Part shown: piece by piece, positions 1 through 8,593 of the stretch
How the letters are laid out: each line of letters opens with the position of its first letter
Position numbering within the stretch: the first letter of the stretch is position 1
Assembly: GCF_037154075.1 (NCBI RefSeq)
Contig: NZ_JBANRJ010000001.1
Coordinates: forward strand, 4,149,501-4,213,500
Origin: Sphingobium aromaticiconvertens
GTDB lineage: Bacteria; Pseudomonadota; Alphaproteobacteria; Sphingomonadales; Sphingomonadaceae
Direction of reading: 5' to 3'
DNA: 64,000 bases
The notes under the pieces: model-generated
Told to the model about the DNA's origin: nothing
The model's database searches: none
What the model saw: only the letters and a program-made list of their open reading frames with translations
Translations under genes and position numbers: made by a program

Positions 1-778
1 GAAGCACCGATTGCAGGAGCATCCGCCCGATACGGCTGATCCCGCTCAACGCCTGCAACCGTGCCGACAGGCGCGACAGGCTGGCTCCATGCGCCCGGTC
101 AACGCGATCCCAGCGATCCCACACCCGCTTTTCCATCCCCAGCGCGGACAGAAGGCCCGCATGGCGCACGGCGACCTGCGCCCTCGCCTGCCGATCGAGG
201 GTGATCCGGGCGAGATCATCATGCGGCTTGCGGGTCAGACGGTCAGTCAGCAGCGTCAGAGCGAACAACAGCCCCCCGCCTATCAACGCGACCACGCCCA
301 GCCATGGATGAAGCAGCGAGAGAATACCGACGAAAAACAGGATCCACGGCAGATCGATAAGGGCCACTGGCCCCGGACCGCTCATGAAAGCCCGGATCGA
401 ATCCAGATCCTGTAAGGGCGCCAGCGGTCCGCCCTCCTTCGCCTGCCCGGATAGCGCCACCCCGCTCATGACCATATGGGTCCGCCGGGCGAGCGCGTGC
501 TGGAAGGCGCCGCCGACATCGCTCAATAAACGACCGCGCAAATGATCGAACAGGCCCTGGAGCGTATAAACGATCAAAAGAAGCCCAAAAAGTCCAACCA
601 ATGTCGGAATACTATGACTCGGTAGAACCGAATCATAGACCAGCATCATGTAGAGCGATCCGCCGAGTACCAGGACATTAAGACCTGCACTAAGCATTCC
701 AACCGTTATATAGGTAGAACGATAGCGCCGCGCCACATTCGCGAGCTCATTATTCGATTGTCGATCCCCGATATTCAT
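1..778 (-). CDS. Type I secretion ABC permease/ATPase (PrtD/PrsD-like), N-terminal part; runs off the window
   Basis: Read by hand on the minus strand from ATG at 778; the frame is open to base 1, so about 259 N-terminal residues are present. The visible part is the membrane domain of an exporter of RTX-type proteins. It shows the family hallmarks YDSVLPSHSIPTL around residues 50-62 and DLDSIRAFMSGPGP followed by DLPW, both typical of PrtD/PrsD/AprD transporters without an N-terminal peptidase domain. The ATP-binding domain must lie left of the window. A membrane-fusion partner (PrsE/HlyD-like) is expected next to it but is not visible. An RTX protein is encoded divergently at 2609, a natural candidate cargo. 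No strong ribosome binding site is seen before the ATG. Confidence 0.85.
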   Translation of the reverse strand, partial: MNIGDRQSNNELANVARRYRSTYITVGMLSAGLNVLVLGGSLYMMLVYDSVLPSHSIPTLVGLFGLLLIVYTLQGLFDHLRGRLLSDVGGAFQHALARRTHMVMSGVALSGQAKEGGPLAPLQDLDSIRAFMSGPGPVALIDLPWILFFVGILSLLHPWLGVVALIGGGLLFALTLLTDRLTRKPHDDLARITLDRQARAQVAVRHAGLLSALGMEKRVWDRWDRVDRAHGASLSRLSARLQALSGISRIGRMLLQSVL

Positions 779-875
779 ATGCCCGCACCATGCCCCGAAT
801 GGTCAACTTTTGATTATTGGACATAATCAACATCCGTTAACAATCCTACCGTGGGAGACTCAGCTCATCGCAAAA

Positions 876-2246
876 TCAGGTTCCCGCCCAGGGAACGCCA
901 AAACCAGCCGCCGAGCGCAAAAAGGTAAGAAGCGCGACCCATGCCACGAACAACGCCGTTCCCCCGATATCCTGCGACCAGAAAGCCAGACCATGCCGCG
1001 CCTGCCGGGCCATCATATAAAGCGAGCGCCCGGCCTCACTCACTGTCAGACCGATGATCGCGCCCGGCAATCCGTAGTGCTGATACCCCACAGGGAGCGC
1101 CACGCATAAAAGAGCAATCCGCAGGGAATGGGCATAGCTGACCGGTCGGGCATTGCCGAACCCCAGAAGCGCCACTTCGTTCAGTTGCGCCAGCACCGCG
1201 AACCAGGCCGAAATCAACAGCAGGAACAGGGCCGGACCAGCAGCCTGATAACGAGGGTCATAGAGCAGATCGATGGCAATGTCCGCGCCAACAGCCAGCG
1301 ACCCGATCCCCAGCGACGCCGCGATGACGATCAACCGCCGCATACGAACAAATTCGTGCAAGGTCGCCTCGCCCCGATCCGTCCGGTACAGCGCGAGCAA
1401 TGGAAAGATCACGCGATAGGCAAGGCGACCCGCAAGGCCGCTCGGCAGATCGGAAATATTGCGGGCGATGCCATAGAGACCCAAAGTCTGCATCGTCGCC
1501 ATGCGACCGATGAACAGCCGATCAAGATAGGTCGAGGCATAGTTGAGCAGCGAGGACGCCATGATCCATTTGCCGAAATGGACGATTTCTTTCACATGCT
1601 CGCGGTCCAGCAGCAACCGGTGCGCCGGATGCGGAAGCCGGTAGCTCATCACAGAGCGCGCAGCGATGGACAGCAGCATCCCCCAGATGAGCGCCCACAC
1701 CGTGGGCGTGACCAGCGCCAACCCCACGCAAAACATAAAATTAATGCATTCCGCCTGTAACTCGAAAAGGTTACGGCGACGCACCTCCAGATTTTTCACC
1801 AGCACGAAGATCGAAGTAGAGGCAAAGGCCGTCAGCAGCGGCGCAAGACTGACGGCAAGGAGGACAGACAGGTCGAGGTGATAGAGGGAGGCCAGCGCGG
1901 GCGATAGCGCCGCGAACAGCAGGGACAATGCGCCGCCCCGGATCAGCTGGATCGTCCATGCCGTATTGAAGAATCGTGGCGAAAGCCCTTGCCGGTGATT
2001 GACGATATTCTGCTCTATCCCGACGTCGCTCAACAGTTCGATGCCCAGCCGGATACTGTTGACGATGACCATGACGCCGAAAATTTCCGGCGCCAGTAAT
2101 CGGGCCAGGATGACCGACGAGGCCAGCTTCAGGACGAAAGAGGCCCCAAATGTAACCACCGTCCACATCAACTTGTTGAAAAGGCTGGATTGCTCCTGCC
2201 CCACATGAGCCATATCCGACACGTCCTCGGCACCGGCTGCGGTCAT
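876..2246 (-). CDS. Wzx-type polysaccharide flippase (first of three)
   Basis: About 456 residues, almost entirely hydrophobic helices, fitting a 12-14 TM polysaccharide flippase of the MOP superfamily. The N-terminal segment (FVLKLASSVILARLLAPEIF, residues about 36-55) is the usual Wzx/WzxC start, where the first helix is followed by a short loop with ARLLxPExFG. Such proteins move undecaprenyl-pyrophosphate-linked repeat units across the inner membrane. The ATG at 2246 has a poor ribosome site; ATG at 2213 (residue 12) lies 11 bases after GAGG and may be the true start. It reads in the same direction as the type I exporter at 1-778, 97 bases upstream of it. Two other flippase-like genes lie at 10708 and 34386. 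Confidence 0.85.
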   Translation of the reverse strand: MTAAGAEDVSDMAHVGQEQSSLFNKLMWTVVTFGASFVLKLASSVILARLLAPEIFGVMVIVNSIRLGIELLSDVGIEQNIVNHRQGLSPRFFNTAWTIQLIRGGALSLLFAALSPALASLYHLDLSVLLAVSLAPLLTAFASTSIFVLVKNLEVRRRNLFELQAECINFMFCVGLALVTPTVWALIWGMLLSIAARSVMSYRLPHPAHRLLLDREHVKEIVHFGKWIMASSLLNYASTYLDRLFIGRMATMQTLGLYGIARNISDLPSGLAGRLAYRVIFPLLALYRTDRGEATLHEFVRMRRLIVIAASLGIGSLAVGADIAIDLLYDPRYQAAGPALFLLLISAWFAVLAQLNEVALLGFGNARPVSYAHSLRIALLCVALPVGYQHYGLPGAIIGLTVSEAGRSLYMMARQARHGLAFWSQDIGGTALFVAWVALLTFLRSAAGFGVPWAGT

Positions 2247-2608
2247 GGGAGGAATGCCATCGTTGCGCCCATATTTTTCCCTTTTCCCCGGAAACGCCTG
2301 GCGAATGATCGCAGGTCATTGCCCTAGAGCATTTTCAAAGCAGATAGAATCATCTGTTGCCTTACGAAAATGCGTCAAATCAAAAACCTAGAGCGGTTTC
2401 CGCTCCGATTGCATCGGATGGTCGCTCTAGCCCTTTGATTCAGCGCATTTTCCATAGCAGGCGTTTCCAACCGCTTCGAAAATGCTCTACCGCTGGGCAA
2501 ATGGATCGTCAAAACAAGCATATCTCCCTAATTCACAATTAACCTAGAACCTAACGCAGACGACAAGAGTTGGGCGTTATCCTCTCCTTATAGTTCGGGG
2601 GAATAGAC
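2247..2608. other. Intergenic region upstream of the RTX/GH12 gene
   Basis: About 360 bases between divergent genes. It holds the palindromic repeat at 2324-2489 and then about 120 AT-richer bases that should contain the promoter of the RTX/GH12 gene. A GGGGGA ribosome site lies 7 bases before the ATG at 2609. I could not pick out a convincing -35/-10 pair. Confidence 0.6.
2324..2489. repeat. MITE-like palindromic repeat (about 165 bp)
   Basis: The left half starts CTAGAGCATTTTC and the right half ends GAAAATGCTCTAC. The reverse complement of the right half aligns with the left half over about 65 bases (GAGCATTTTC, then AAAATGCG and TCAAA blocks, then CTAGAGCG). A smaller dyad with TCCGATTGCATCGGA lies in the centre. 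No open reading frame is inside. The size, near-perfect outer palindrome and TAGAGC ends resemble non-autonomous interspersed repeats of sphingomonads and other alphaproteobacteria; the related but distinct 108-bp family is at 24144, 43934 and 62741. Confidence 0.7.
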
Positions 2609-5600
2609 ATGTATTTGAACGCCAAAAATCAAGAACTCTATCTCTCGGCCAGTCCAAATTCCTGGCCGAAAACAGGTATAAGCGGCGGCACCCGTTATGG
2701 ATCGAGTGCCAACGATGTATTTTATAGTTCCGTAGCCGAAACAATGATTGGCGGCAATGGAGACGATTCCTATCATTTGTATAATGCCAGGGCATCCATC
2801 AAGGAATATGCTGGTGAAGGAATTGATACCCTCTTCGTCAACTACTGGGGTGGCGCCACCCTTCCTGCCCAAATCGAAAATCTTATACTCAACTCACCAG
2901 GCTCGACCTATGGCACCGGCAACGCCCTCAACAACATCATCATAGCAGGCGATGCTGGAGCATTGCTCAATGGCATGGCCGGCGACGATGTGCTGGTCGG
3001 GGGCAAGGGCGCCGACATCTTCGCGATCAGTTCGGGGAACGGCTCCGATGCCATATACGGCTTCACGCCCAGCTTTGACGCCATAACGCTGACAAACTAT
3101 GGCATTACCAGCTTTACCCAGTTGCAATCACTGGCGAGCCAGAATGGCGACGATGTCGTCATCCGTTTTGCCAATGCCGAAACGCTGATTTTGCGCGACA
3201 TCGACCTGAAGGATCTGGGCGCGGCGGATTTTGATCTGCCCATCGATACCGGGCCGGTCCCGGAAGGGTTCAAGCTACTGACCGGCAATACCAAAGTCTA
3301 CATCGATGATGGCTGGAAAGTCCTCAACAACATGTGGAACGTCAGCGACCTGACCTATGGCAAAGACTATAGCATCAACAGCCATTTCGATCCCAACGAT
3401 CTGACGGCGGGCGTGACCTTCAACTGGTCGGTTCCCCTGGTGACAAGTGCTTATCCATCGATTCGCGGCTTTCCCGAAGTGATATTCGGCGCCGCGCCAA
3501 ATGGTGGCGGTGGCACCAATCCCACCGACAAGGCGCATGTCTTTCCCATCGCAGTCAGCGATATTTCCGAACTGACCGCCGATTATGACGTCAGCTTTTC
3601 CGGCAACAAGGGCGGCTTCAACGTCGCGTTCGACATCTGGCTCACCAGCGTGAAGGGGGGCAATGCGTCCACCATCACCAATGAAATCATGGTCTGGCTG
3701 CACAAGGGCGACTTCCCCCCTTACGGCAGCCAGATTGGCACCTATACCAACGGTGATTTCACCGCCCAGATCTGGCATGAAGGCACCTATACCGCGATTG
3801 TCGCGGACACCGACTCCTATTCCGGCACGCTCGACGTCGCCCACATATTGGCGACGCTGAAATCCATGGGGATCGTGTCCGACCAGGAATTTCTTGCATC
3901 GGTCGAATTGGGGGCAGAGCCTGTTTCCGGTTCAGGTTCCCTGACCATCAACAATCTCGACCTCCATCTCGAAAGCCGCGAAGTCGACGGTTATATCACG
4001 ATAAAGGACGTAACCGGGTCCGGTACGACGGTCACAACGGTGGCGGAAAACAGCGCCCCGGCCTTCGATTCGTCCAATGGCGGCGATGTTCTGACCATCT
4101 CGATGAACGAAAACCATCATTACGTCACGAAGCTCAACGCCACCGATCCTGATCAGGGCGACACGGTCAGCTATGCCATTTCGGGAGGCGCGGATGCCGC
4201 GCTGTTCTCGATCGACGCGGAAACCGGCATATTGACCTTCATCAAGACGCCGGACCATGAGGCCCCGAACGACAGCGATGCCAATGGCATTTATGATGTC
4301 ATCGTCAGCGCCGGCGATGGCCGCGCCAGTAGCAACCAGGCATTGGCCATCCACGTCAAGAACCTCAACGAAGCCCCGTCAGCAGATGGCGCAGTGCGGA
4401 TCGACACCATCGGCGGAACGACCACTGGGCCGATCGCCATCGGTGCCAGCGATCCCGACAAGGACACGCTTTCCTACTCCGTCAAGAACGGTCAGGCGCC
4501 CAGCCGTGGCTCTGTCGCCATCAATCAGGCCGATGGCACTTTTACTTACCATGCCATCGGCACCGAGGCGGGTTCAGACCAGTTCATCATTACGATTGAC
4601 GACGGCAAAGGCGGCGTGATCGATCAGGTCGTGACGCTGGATATTGTCAAGGACGTCACCACGATTACCGGTAGTGACCGCGTCGAACGGCTGGTTGGCG
4701 GCAACACGCCCACCGAATTCTACGGCATGGGCGGCGATGATATCATCATCGGTGGCAATGGCGACGATTTTATCAATGGTGGCGCGGGCGCTGACACCAT
4801 GACCGGCGGAAAAGGCGATGACAGTTACGTCGTCACCTCGACATCCGATATCGTGATCGAAAAAGCCGGTGAGGGCGATGACACGGTGATCACGTCCGTC
4901 GCCTATACGCTGGGCGATCATGTCGAAAACCTCGTTCTTTCGGGAACGCGCGGCTTTCGCGGAACCGGCAATGCGCTCGACAACGTCATCACCGGCAATG
5001 CCGGGGACAATCTGATCGACGGTGGCGCGGGTGCGGACAGGATGATCGGCGGCGGCGGCGATGACACCTACATCGTCGACAATATCAACGATATAGTCGT
5101 TGAAAATCCCGGTGAAGGTATCGATCTCGTCTATGCCTCGGTCAGCCATGTCCTTGGCGCCGATGTCGAGCGCCTGATCCTGACGGGTATCGACGACATC
5201 AATGCAACCGGCAACGCACTCGACAATGTGATCACCGGCAATAATGGCCGGAACATCCTCGACGGTGGCGGCGGGGCCGACAAGATGAATGGCCAGCAGG
5301 GTGACGACGTCTACGTCGTCAACGATGTTAACGACGTCGTGATCGAAAATTGGCACGATGGTTTAGGCGGCAATGACACGATCCTTTCGTCGGTGAACTA
5401 CAGCCTGTCCGACTATGTGGAAAATCTTGTTCTGACGGGCACGCAGAACCTCAACGCATCGGGGAACGCCCTCAACAATGTGCTGAACGGCAACGCAGGC
5501 GACAATATCCTGAAGGGCAATGCAGGTAACGATATCCTGAAGGGTGGGGCAGGCTTCGACACGGCGGCCTATTCGGGCAAGGCTGCGGATCACATTTTCT

Positions 5601-6268
5601 TCACCAAAGATGGCCAGCTTTACATTCAGGATATGAACAAGGCCGATGGTGATGACGGCACCGACCGTCTCACCAGCGTCGAAAAGATCGCTTTTGCCGA
5701 CGGAACGACGAAGGCGATCGCATCGGCCATCGTCGTCGATCTTGGCGGCAAGGGGATCACGCTCGATTCAGCATCTGCTTCCGCGGCACGCTTCGACTTC
5801 AACGGCGATGGTGCAGCGGACAAAAGCAGTTGGTTTGGCAAGGACAATGCCATGCTGTTTATCGACCGGGACGGCAATAACACATTGTCCGGCTCGGAAG
5901 AAATGGACTTTTTCCTGGGTGCGAAGGATGCCACCTCCGCCCTTTCCGCACTGACGGCGTTTGATGACAATAAAGACGGCCAGATAACATCCGCCGACGC
6001 CATCTTCAGCCAGTTCCACCTGTTTGCTGACAGGGACGGAAACGGCACAGTCGGCAGCGGAGAGAGCCTGTCTCTGTCGGATGCCGGCATCACCGCCCTG
6101 TCCCTGAATGCAACCGGCAGGAGTGGCGCCGTGGACATCAGCGGCGCCACGCTGCTCAACAGTGCCTCATTCACTTGGGCCGATGGATCCCATGGCCTGC
6201 TGGGCGAGGCGATACTGGGTTATGAACCGGCTGCGCTGCATCCGAACGAGGGGCATCTGCTGATCTGA
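2609..6268 (+). CDS. Secreted RTX protein with GH12 beta-glucanase-like and cadherin-like domains
   Basis: A protein of 1219 residues without a Sec signal, as expected for type I secretion. Residues 25-200 form an N-terminal RTX-like block (GGNGDDSY, GGKGADIF). Residues about 225-458 match glycoside hydrolase family 12: GFPEVIFG near 287-294, TNEIMVWL with the likely nucleophile E359, and VELGAEPVSGSG with the likely acid/base E437. Residues 482-590 are a cadherin-like repeat (DxDxG motifs, NLNEAP end) and 590-680 a second beta-sandwich. Residues 695-985 are RTX nonapeptide repeats (GGNGDDFINGGAGAD and similar), and 1060-1150 contain EF-hand-like loops (DFNGDGAAD, DRDGNNTLS, DDNKDGQIT, DRDGNGTVG). 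GH12 enzymes cleave beta-1,4-glucans and xyloglucan, so trimming or release of an EPS with beta-1,4-glucosyl links is likely. The exporter part at 1-778 is its probable secretion machinery. Confidence 0.85.
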   Translation: MYLNAKNQELYLSASPNSWPKTGISGGTRYGSSANDVFYSSVAETMIGGNGDDSYHLYNARASIKEYAGEGIDTLFVNYWGGATLPAQIENLILNSPGSTYGTGNALNNIIIAGDAGALLNGMAGDDVLVGGKGADIFAISSGNGSDAIYGFTPSFDAITLTNYGITSFTQLQSLASQNGDDVVIRFANAETLILRDIDLKDLGAADFDLPIDTGPVPEGFKLLTGNTKVYIDDGWKVLNNMWNVSDLTYGKDYSINSHFDPNDLTAGVTFNWSVPLVTSAYPSIRGFPEVIFGAAPNGGGGTNPTDKAHVFPIAVSDISELTADYDVSFSGNKGGFNVAFDIWLTSVKGGNASTITNEIMVWLHKGDFPPYGSQIGTYTNGDFTAQIWHEGTYTAIVADTDSYSGTLDVAHILATLKSMGIVSDQEFLASVELGAEPVSGSGSLTINNLDLHLESREVDGYITIKDVTGSGTTVTTVAENSAPAFDSSNGGDVLTISMNENHHYVTKLNATDPDQGDTVSYAISGGADAALFSIDAETGILTFIKTPDHEAPNDSDANGIYDVIVSAGDGRASSNQALAIHVKNLNEAPSADGAVRIDTIGGTTTGPIAIGASDPDKDTLSYSVKNGQAPSRGSVAINQADGTFTYHAIGTEAGSDQFIITIDDGKGGVIDQVVTLDIVKDVTTITGSDRVERLVGGNTPTEFYGMGGDDIIIGGNGDDFINGGAGADTMTGGKGDDSYVVTSTSDIVIEKAGEGDDTVITSVAYTLGDHVENLVLSGTRGFRGTGNALDNVITGNAGDNLIDGGAGADRMIGGGGDDTYIVDNINDIVVENPGEGIDLVYASVSHVLGADVERLILTGIDDINATGNALDNVITGNNGRNILDGGGGADKMNGQQGDDVYVVNDVNDVVIENWHDGLGGNDTILSSVNYSLSDYVENLVLTGTQNLNASGNALNNVLNGNAGDNILKGNAGNDILKGGAGFDTAAYSGKAADHIFFTKDGQLYIQDMNKADGDDGTDRLTSVEKIAFADGTTKAIASAIVVDLGGKGITLDSASASAARFDFNGDGAADKSSWFGKDNAMLFIDRDGNNTLSGSEEMDFFLGAKDATSALSALTAFDDNKDGQITSADAIFSQFHLFADRDGNGTVGSGESLSLSDAGITALSLNATGRSGAVDISGATLLNSASFTWADGSHGLLGEAILGYEPAALHPNEGHLLI

Positions 6269-6292
6269 CGCCCCTCTTGCCCGCCATTGCTT

Positions 6293-6315
6293 GACAGGCC
6301 GGAAACCGGCCTGTC
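6293..6315 (+). terminator. Hairpin terminator after the RTX/GH12 gene
   Basis: A perfect 10-bp stem (GACAGGCCGG / CCGGCCTGTC) with an AAA loop sits 25 bases after the stop codon. It lacks a T run, so it may be a weak or Rho-assisted terminator. Confidence 0.65.
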
Positions 6316-6358
6316 ATAGCCTGCGCCTTCGTAAAAAATGCGGGAGTGACGGACGTTG

Positions 6359-7387
6359 ATGATCCGGTCCGTTCAATATTGGCGCGCAATCGCGGCCCTG
6401 ACGGTGGTCATCGCCCATATATTGCTGCACCCCATGCCCTTCCCCGATCCGACCTATCGGCGATTGGGATCGTTTGGCGTGCTGCTCTTCTTCGTCATCA
6501 GCGGCTTCATCATGGTCTATACGACAGGCAGGGGGCGCTTCGATCCCGCCGATTTCCTGCGCCGCCGGATAGAACGTGTGGCGCCATTATACTGGCTGGT
6601 GACGTTCGCCGTTGCAATGATGGCGATCGTCACTCCCTCCCTGCTCAGGAACACGACCTTTTCCTTTCAGCAATTGCTGCTGTCCTGCCTGTTCATTCCC
6701 TATGCGCGCGCTGATGGTGAAATCGTGCCGCTGATGAAACTTGGCTGGTCGTTGAATTATGAAATATTCTTCTACATCCTGTTCGCCACCACCTTTCGGC
6801 TGACGGCAGTGCAACGCGTCGCCTCCATGGCGGGCGGCTTCCTGTTTATCATCTTATTGGGGCAGATGATCGGCTTTACCCAGCCAATCGCTTATTTCTA
6901 TACCCAGCCCGTCATCCTCTCTTTTTGCGTCGGCATGGGAATCGGGCTGTGCATCCTCAACGAACAGCTATGGAGGAAGATGCCCGGCCCCATTTTCTGG
7001 GCGATACTGGCCGCTCTCCTGTTCACCGCAGGCTTCATGGTCACCCCGGATGCGGCCGTCAACATGGCGACCGATGCCTGCTTCACCCTGGCGTCGGCGG
7101 CGATGCTGCTTTTCGGGCTGAGGGTCAAATCAGGGATAGCCCCTTCACCAGTGGGCCTGTTTCTGGGCGACATTTCCTACGCAATCTATCTGGTACATAT
7201 GTATGTGGTGGCCGCAGTGGCCCTCATAGTGTCACGCCTTTTCGGTGCACCCAGCCTGCTGCTCACGATCCCGCTGACTATCGGTATCACCATCGCGGTT
7301 TCCGGCCTTGTCCATCACATGTTCGAAAAGCCCGTCCGGCGCTGGTTTCGTGCACAACATGTCCGGCGCACGGCCGCCTCGACCTAA
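6359..7387 (+). CDS. OafA/ExoZ-type acyltransferase (acyltransferase family 3)
   Basis: About 342 residues with roughly ten membrane helices. The opening SVQYWRAIAALTVVIAH and the following FGVLLFFVISGFIM are the signature of membrane acyltransferase family 3 (OafA, NodX, ExoZ), in which the histidine of the first motif (here about residue 21) is essential. These enzymes transfer acetyl or other acyl groups to surface sugars. A GGGAG ribosome site lies upstream; a TTG at 6356 directly before the ATG could also serve as start. It follows the RTX/GH12 gene on the same strand but is separated by a hairpin terminator. A second member of the family lies at 21197. Confidence 0.88.
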   Translation: MIRSVQYWRAIAALTVVIAHILLHPMPFPDPTYRRLGSFGVLLFFVISGFIMVYTTGRGRFDPADFLRRRIERVAPLYWLVTFAVAMMAIVTPSLLRNTTFSFQQLLLSCLFIPYARADGEIVPLMKLGWSLNYEIFFYILFATTFRLTAVQRVASMAGGFLFIILLGQMIGFTQPIAYFYTQPVILSFCVGMGIGLCILNEQLWRKMPGPIFWAILAALLFTAGFMVTPDAAVNMATDACFTLASAAMLLFGLRVKSGIAPSPVGLFLGDISYAIYLVHMYVVAAVALIVSRLFGAPSLLLTIPLTIGITIAVSGLVHHMFEKPVRRWFRAQHVRRTAAST

Positions 7388-7393
7388 CTGTTC

Positions 7394-8593
7394 TCAGGCC
7401 AGCGATCGCGCCAGATCGGCGAACCTCCGACCGATGCGGCCCCAGCTATAGCGGTCCAGCATGGCCTCCCTGTATGCGAAGGCATCCGCCTCCCACCGGG
7501 CGAACGGCGTGTCGAGAAAAGCGATTACCGCGTCGCTCACCGTGGCAGCGGCCACAGGACGCGCAATGGGCGAACAAGGCATGCCTTCCCCCATCAAGGT
7601 CGCAATCCCCCCCGCTGCCGAAGCAATAACGGGCCGGGCATGCCCCGCCGCCAGCAGGGCAACGCCACTTTGGGAATGAAAATCCTTATACGGCATGAGC
7701 AACGCATCACATCGAGCGATCAGGTCGGCCAGACGCGCTTCGTCGACATAGCCAACCTCAAGGTCAACCACCGCACCCGCGTCGCTGGCGGCCTTGCGTA
7801 TTTCGGCGAGATAGGCGGCTTCATCGCGATGCCCCCCTCCCCTGACCAGCAGCCGCAATGGCGCGTTTGTCCGGGCGGTTGCAAGGCGCAAACCGGCGAT
7901 GGCTTCCAGAACACCCTTGTTCGATCGCAACGTGCCGAAGAGCAGCAGCGTACCGGTTCCCGGCAAGGGCGCGGGGGCGTCCGTGGCGAATATGCCAAGG
8001 TCGATCACTGCCACCGGGATGGAAAGGTTCGGCACATCCTCCCTGAGCGCAAGCCGTGTCGGCTCGGCAAGAACCACCAGCGCATGAACCAGGCGATAAG
8101 GCAGCCGCCAGACAGCCTGCTCCAGACGCCGCAGGAAAGACGGCAGATGCCAGGCATGGGGAATGGGATCATGGACGACATAGATGATCCGGCCGCCACT
8201 GATCCGCAAAAACAACAGCATGAGCAGCGCAACGGGCAACGGGTCCATGATGGTCATCACGAACAGCCGGTTTCCGCCGATGCGCGCCCTTGCCAGCAAA
8301 AGGAACCCACCGGCCATCCGTGCAAGGCTGAGGCCCAGATTGCGCAACCGGCCAGCACCGGGCCGTTCATGCGGCTGACGCAGCCGGGTCAATTGCGCCA
8401 TAGGCTGTTCCAGACGCGGATCGGATGAGCGGGGCGCAAGAAAAGTCACGTCGACACCAGCTTGCGCCATCCCCCTCGCCAGTTCGCTGGCATATAGCCC
8501 CGCCCCAGATGCGCGCCAGGCGCGGGTAAAGAGGCACAGGCGTAGCGGAGCGGCTGCGCCGACGAGCACTTTATTCCCGGATGCATCCTTCAT
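7394..8593 (-). CDS. Glycosyltransferase family 4
   Basis: About 399 residues with the GT-B layout of family 4. The N-terminal half has a GAGLYASELARGMAQAG helix after the first strand. The C-terminal half has LLLFGTLRSNKGV at about residue 215 and MPYKDFHSQSGVALLAAG near 300, which is the donor-site loop in the TQSGV-type subgroup of GT4. The likely role is adding a sugar to a lipid-linked EPS repeat unit at the cytoplasmic face. Its ATG overlaps the stop of the lyase gene at 8590 (ATGA), so the two are translationally coupled. The substrate cannot be read from the sequence. Confidence 0.88.
   Translation of the reverse strand: MKDASGNKVLVGAAAPLRLCLFTRAWRASGAGLYASELARGMAQAGVDVTFLAPRSSDPRLEQPMAQLTRLRQPHERPGAGRLRNLGLSLARMAGGFLLLARARIGGNRLFVMTIMDPLPVALLMLLFLRISGGRIIYVVHDPIPHAWHLPSFLRRLEQAVWRLPYRLVHALVVLAEPTRLALREDVPNLSIPVAVIDLGIFATDAPAPLPGTGTLLLFGTLRSNKGVLEAIAGLRLATARTNAPLRLLVRGGGHRDEAAYLAEIRKAASDAGAVVDLEVGYVDEARLADLIARCDALLMPYKDFHSQSGVALLAAGHARPVIASAAGGIATLMGEGMPCSPIARPVAAATVSDAVIAFLDTPFARWEADAFAYREAMLDRYSWGRIGRRFADLARSLA

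Noticed and set aside
4574..5356. A 260-codon minus-strand frame inside the RTX gene
   Set aside because: Produced by the regular GGxGxD repeat codons of the RTX gene read backwards (Asp/Val-rich).
4700..5560. Repeated DNA that could suggest a CRISPR array
   Set aside because: The repeats are in-frame RTX nonapeptide coding units without constant repeat and spacer lengths.
2609..6268. Reading the RTX protein as a LapA/BapA-type adhesin
   Set aside because: It is too short, lacks long runs of identical Ig-like repeats, and contains a GH12-like catalytic domain.
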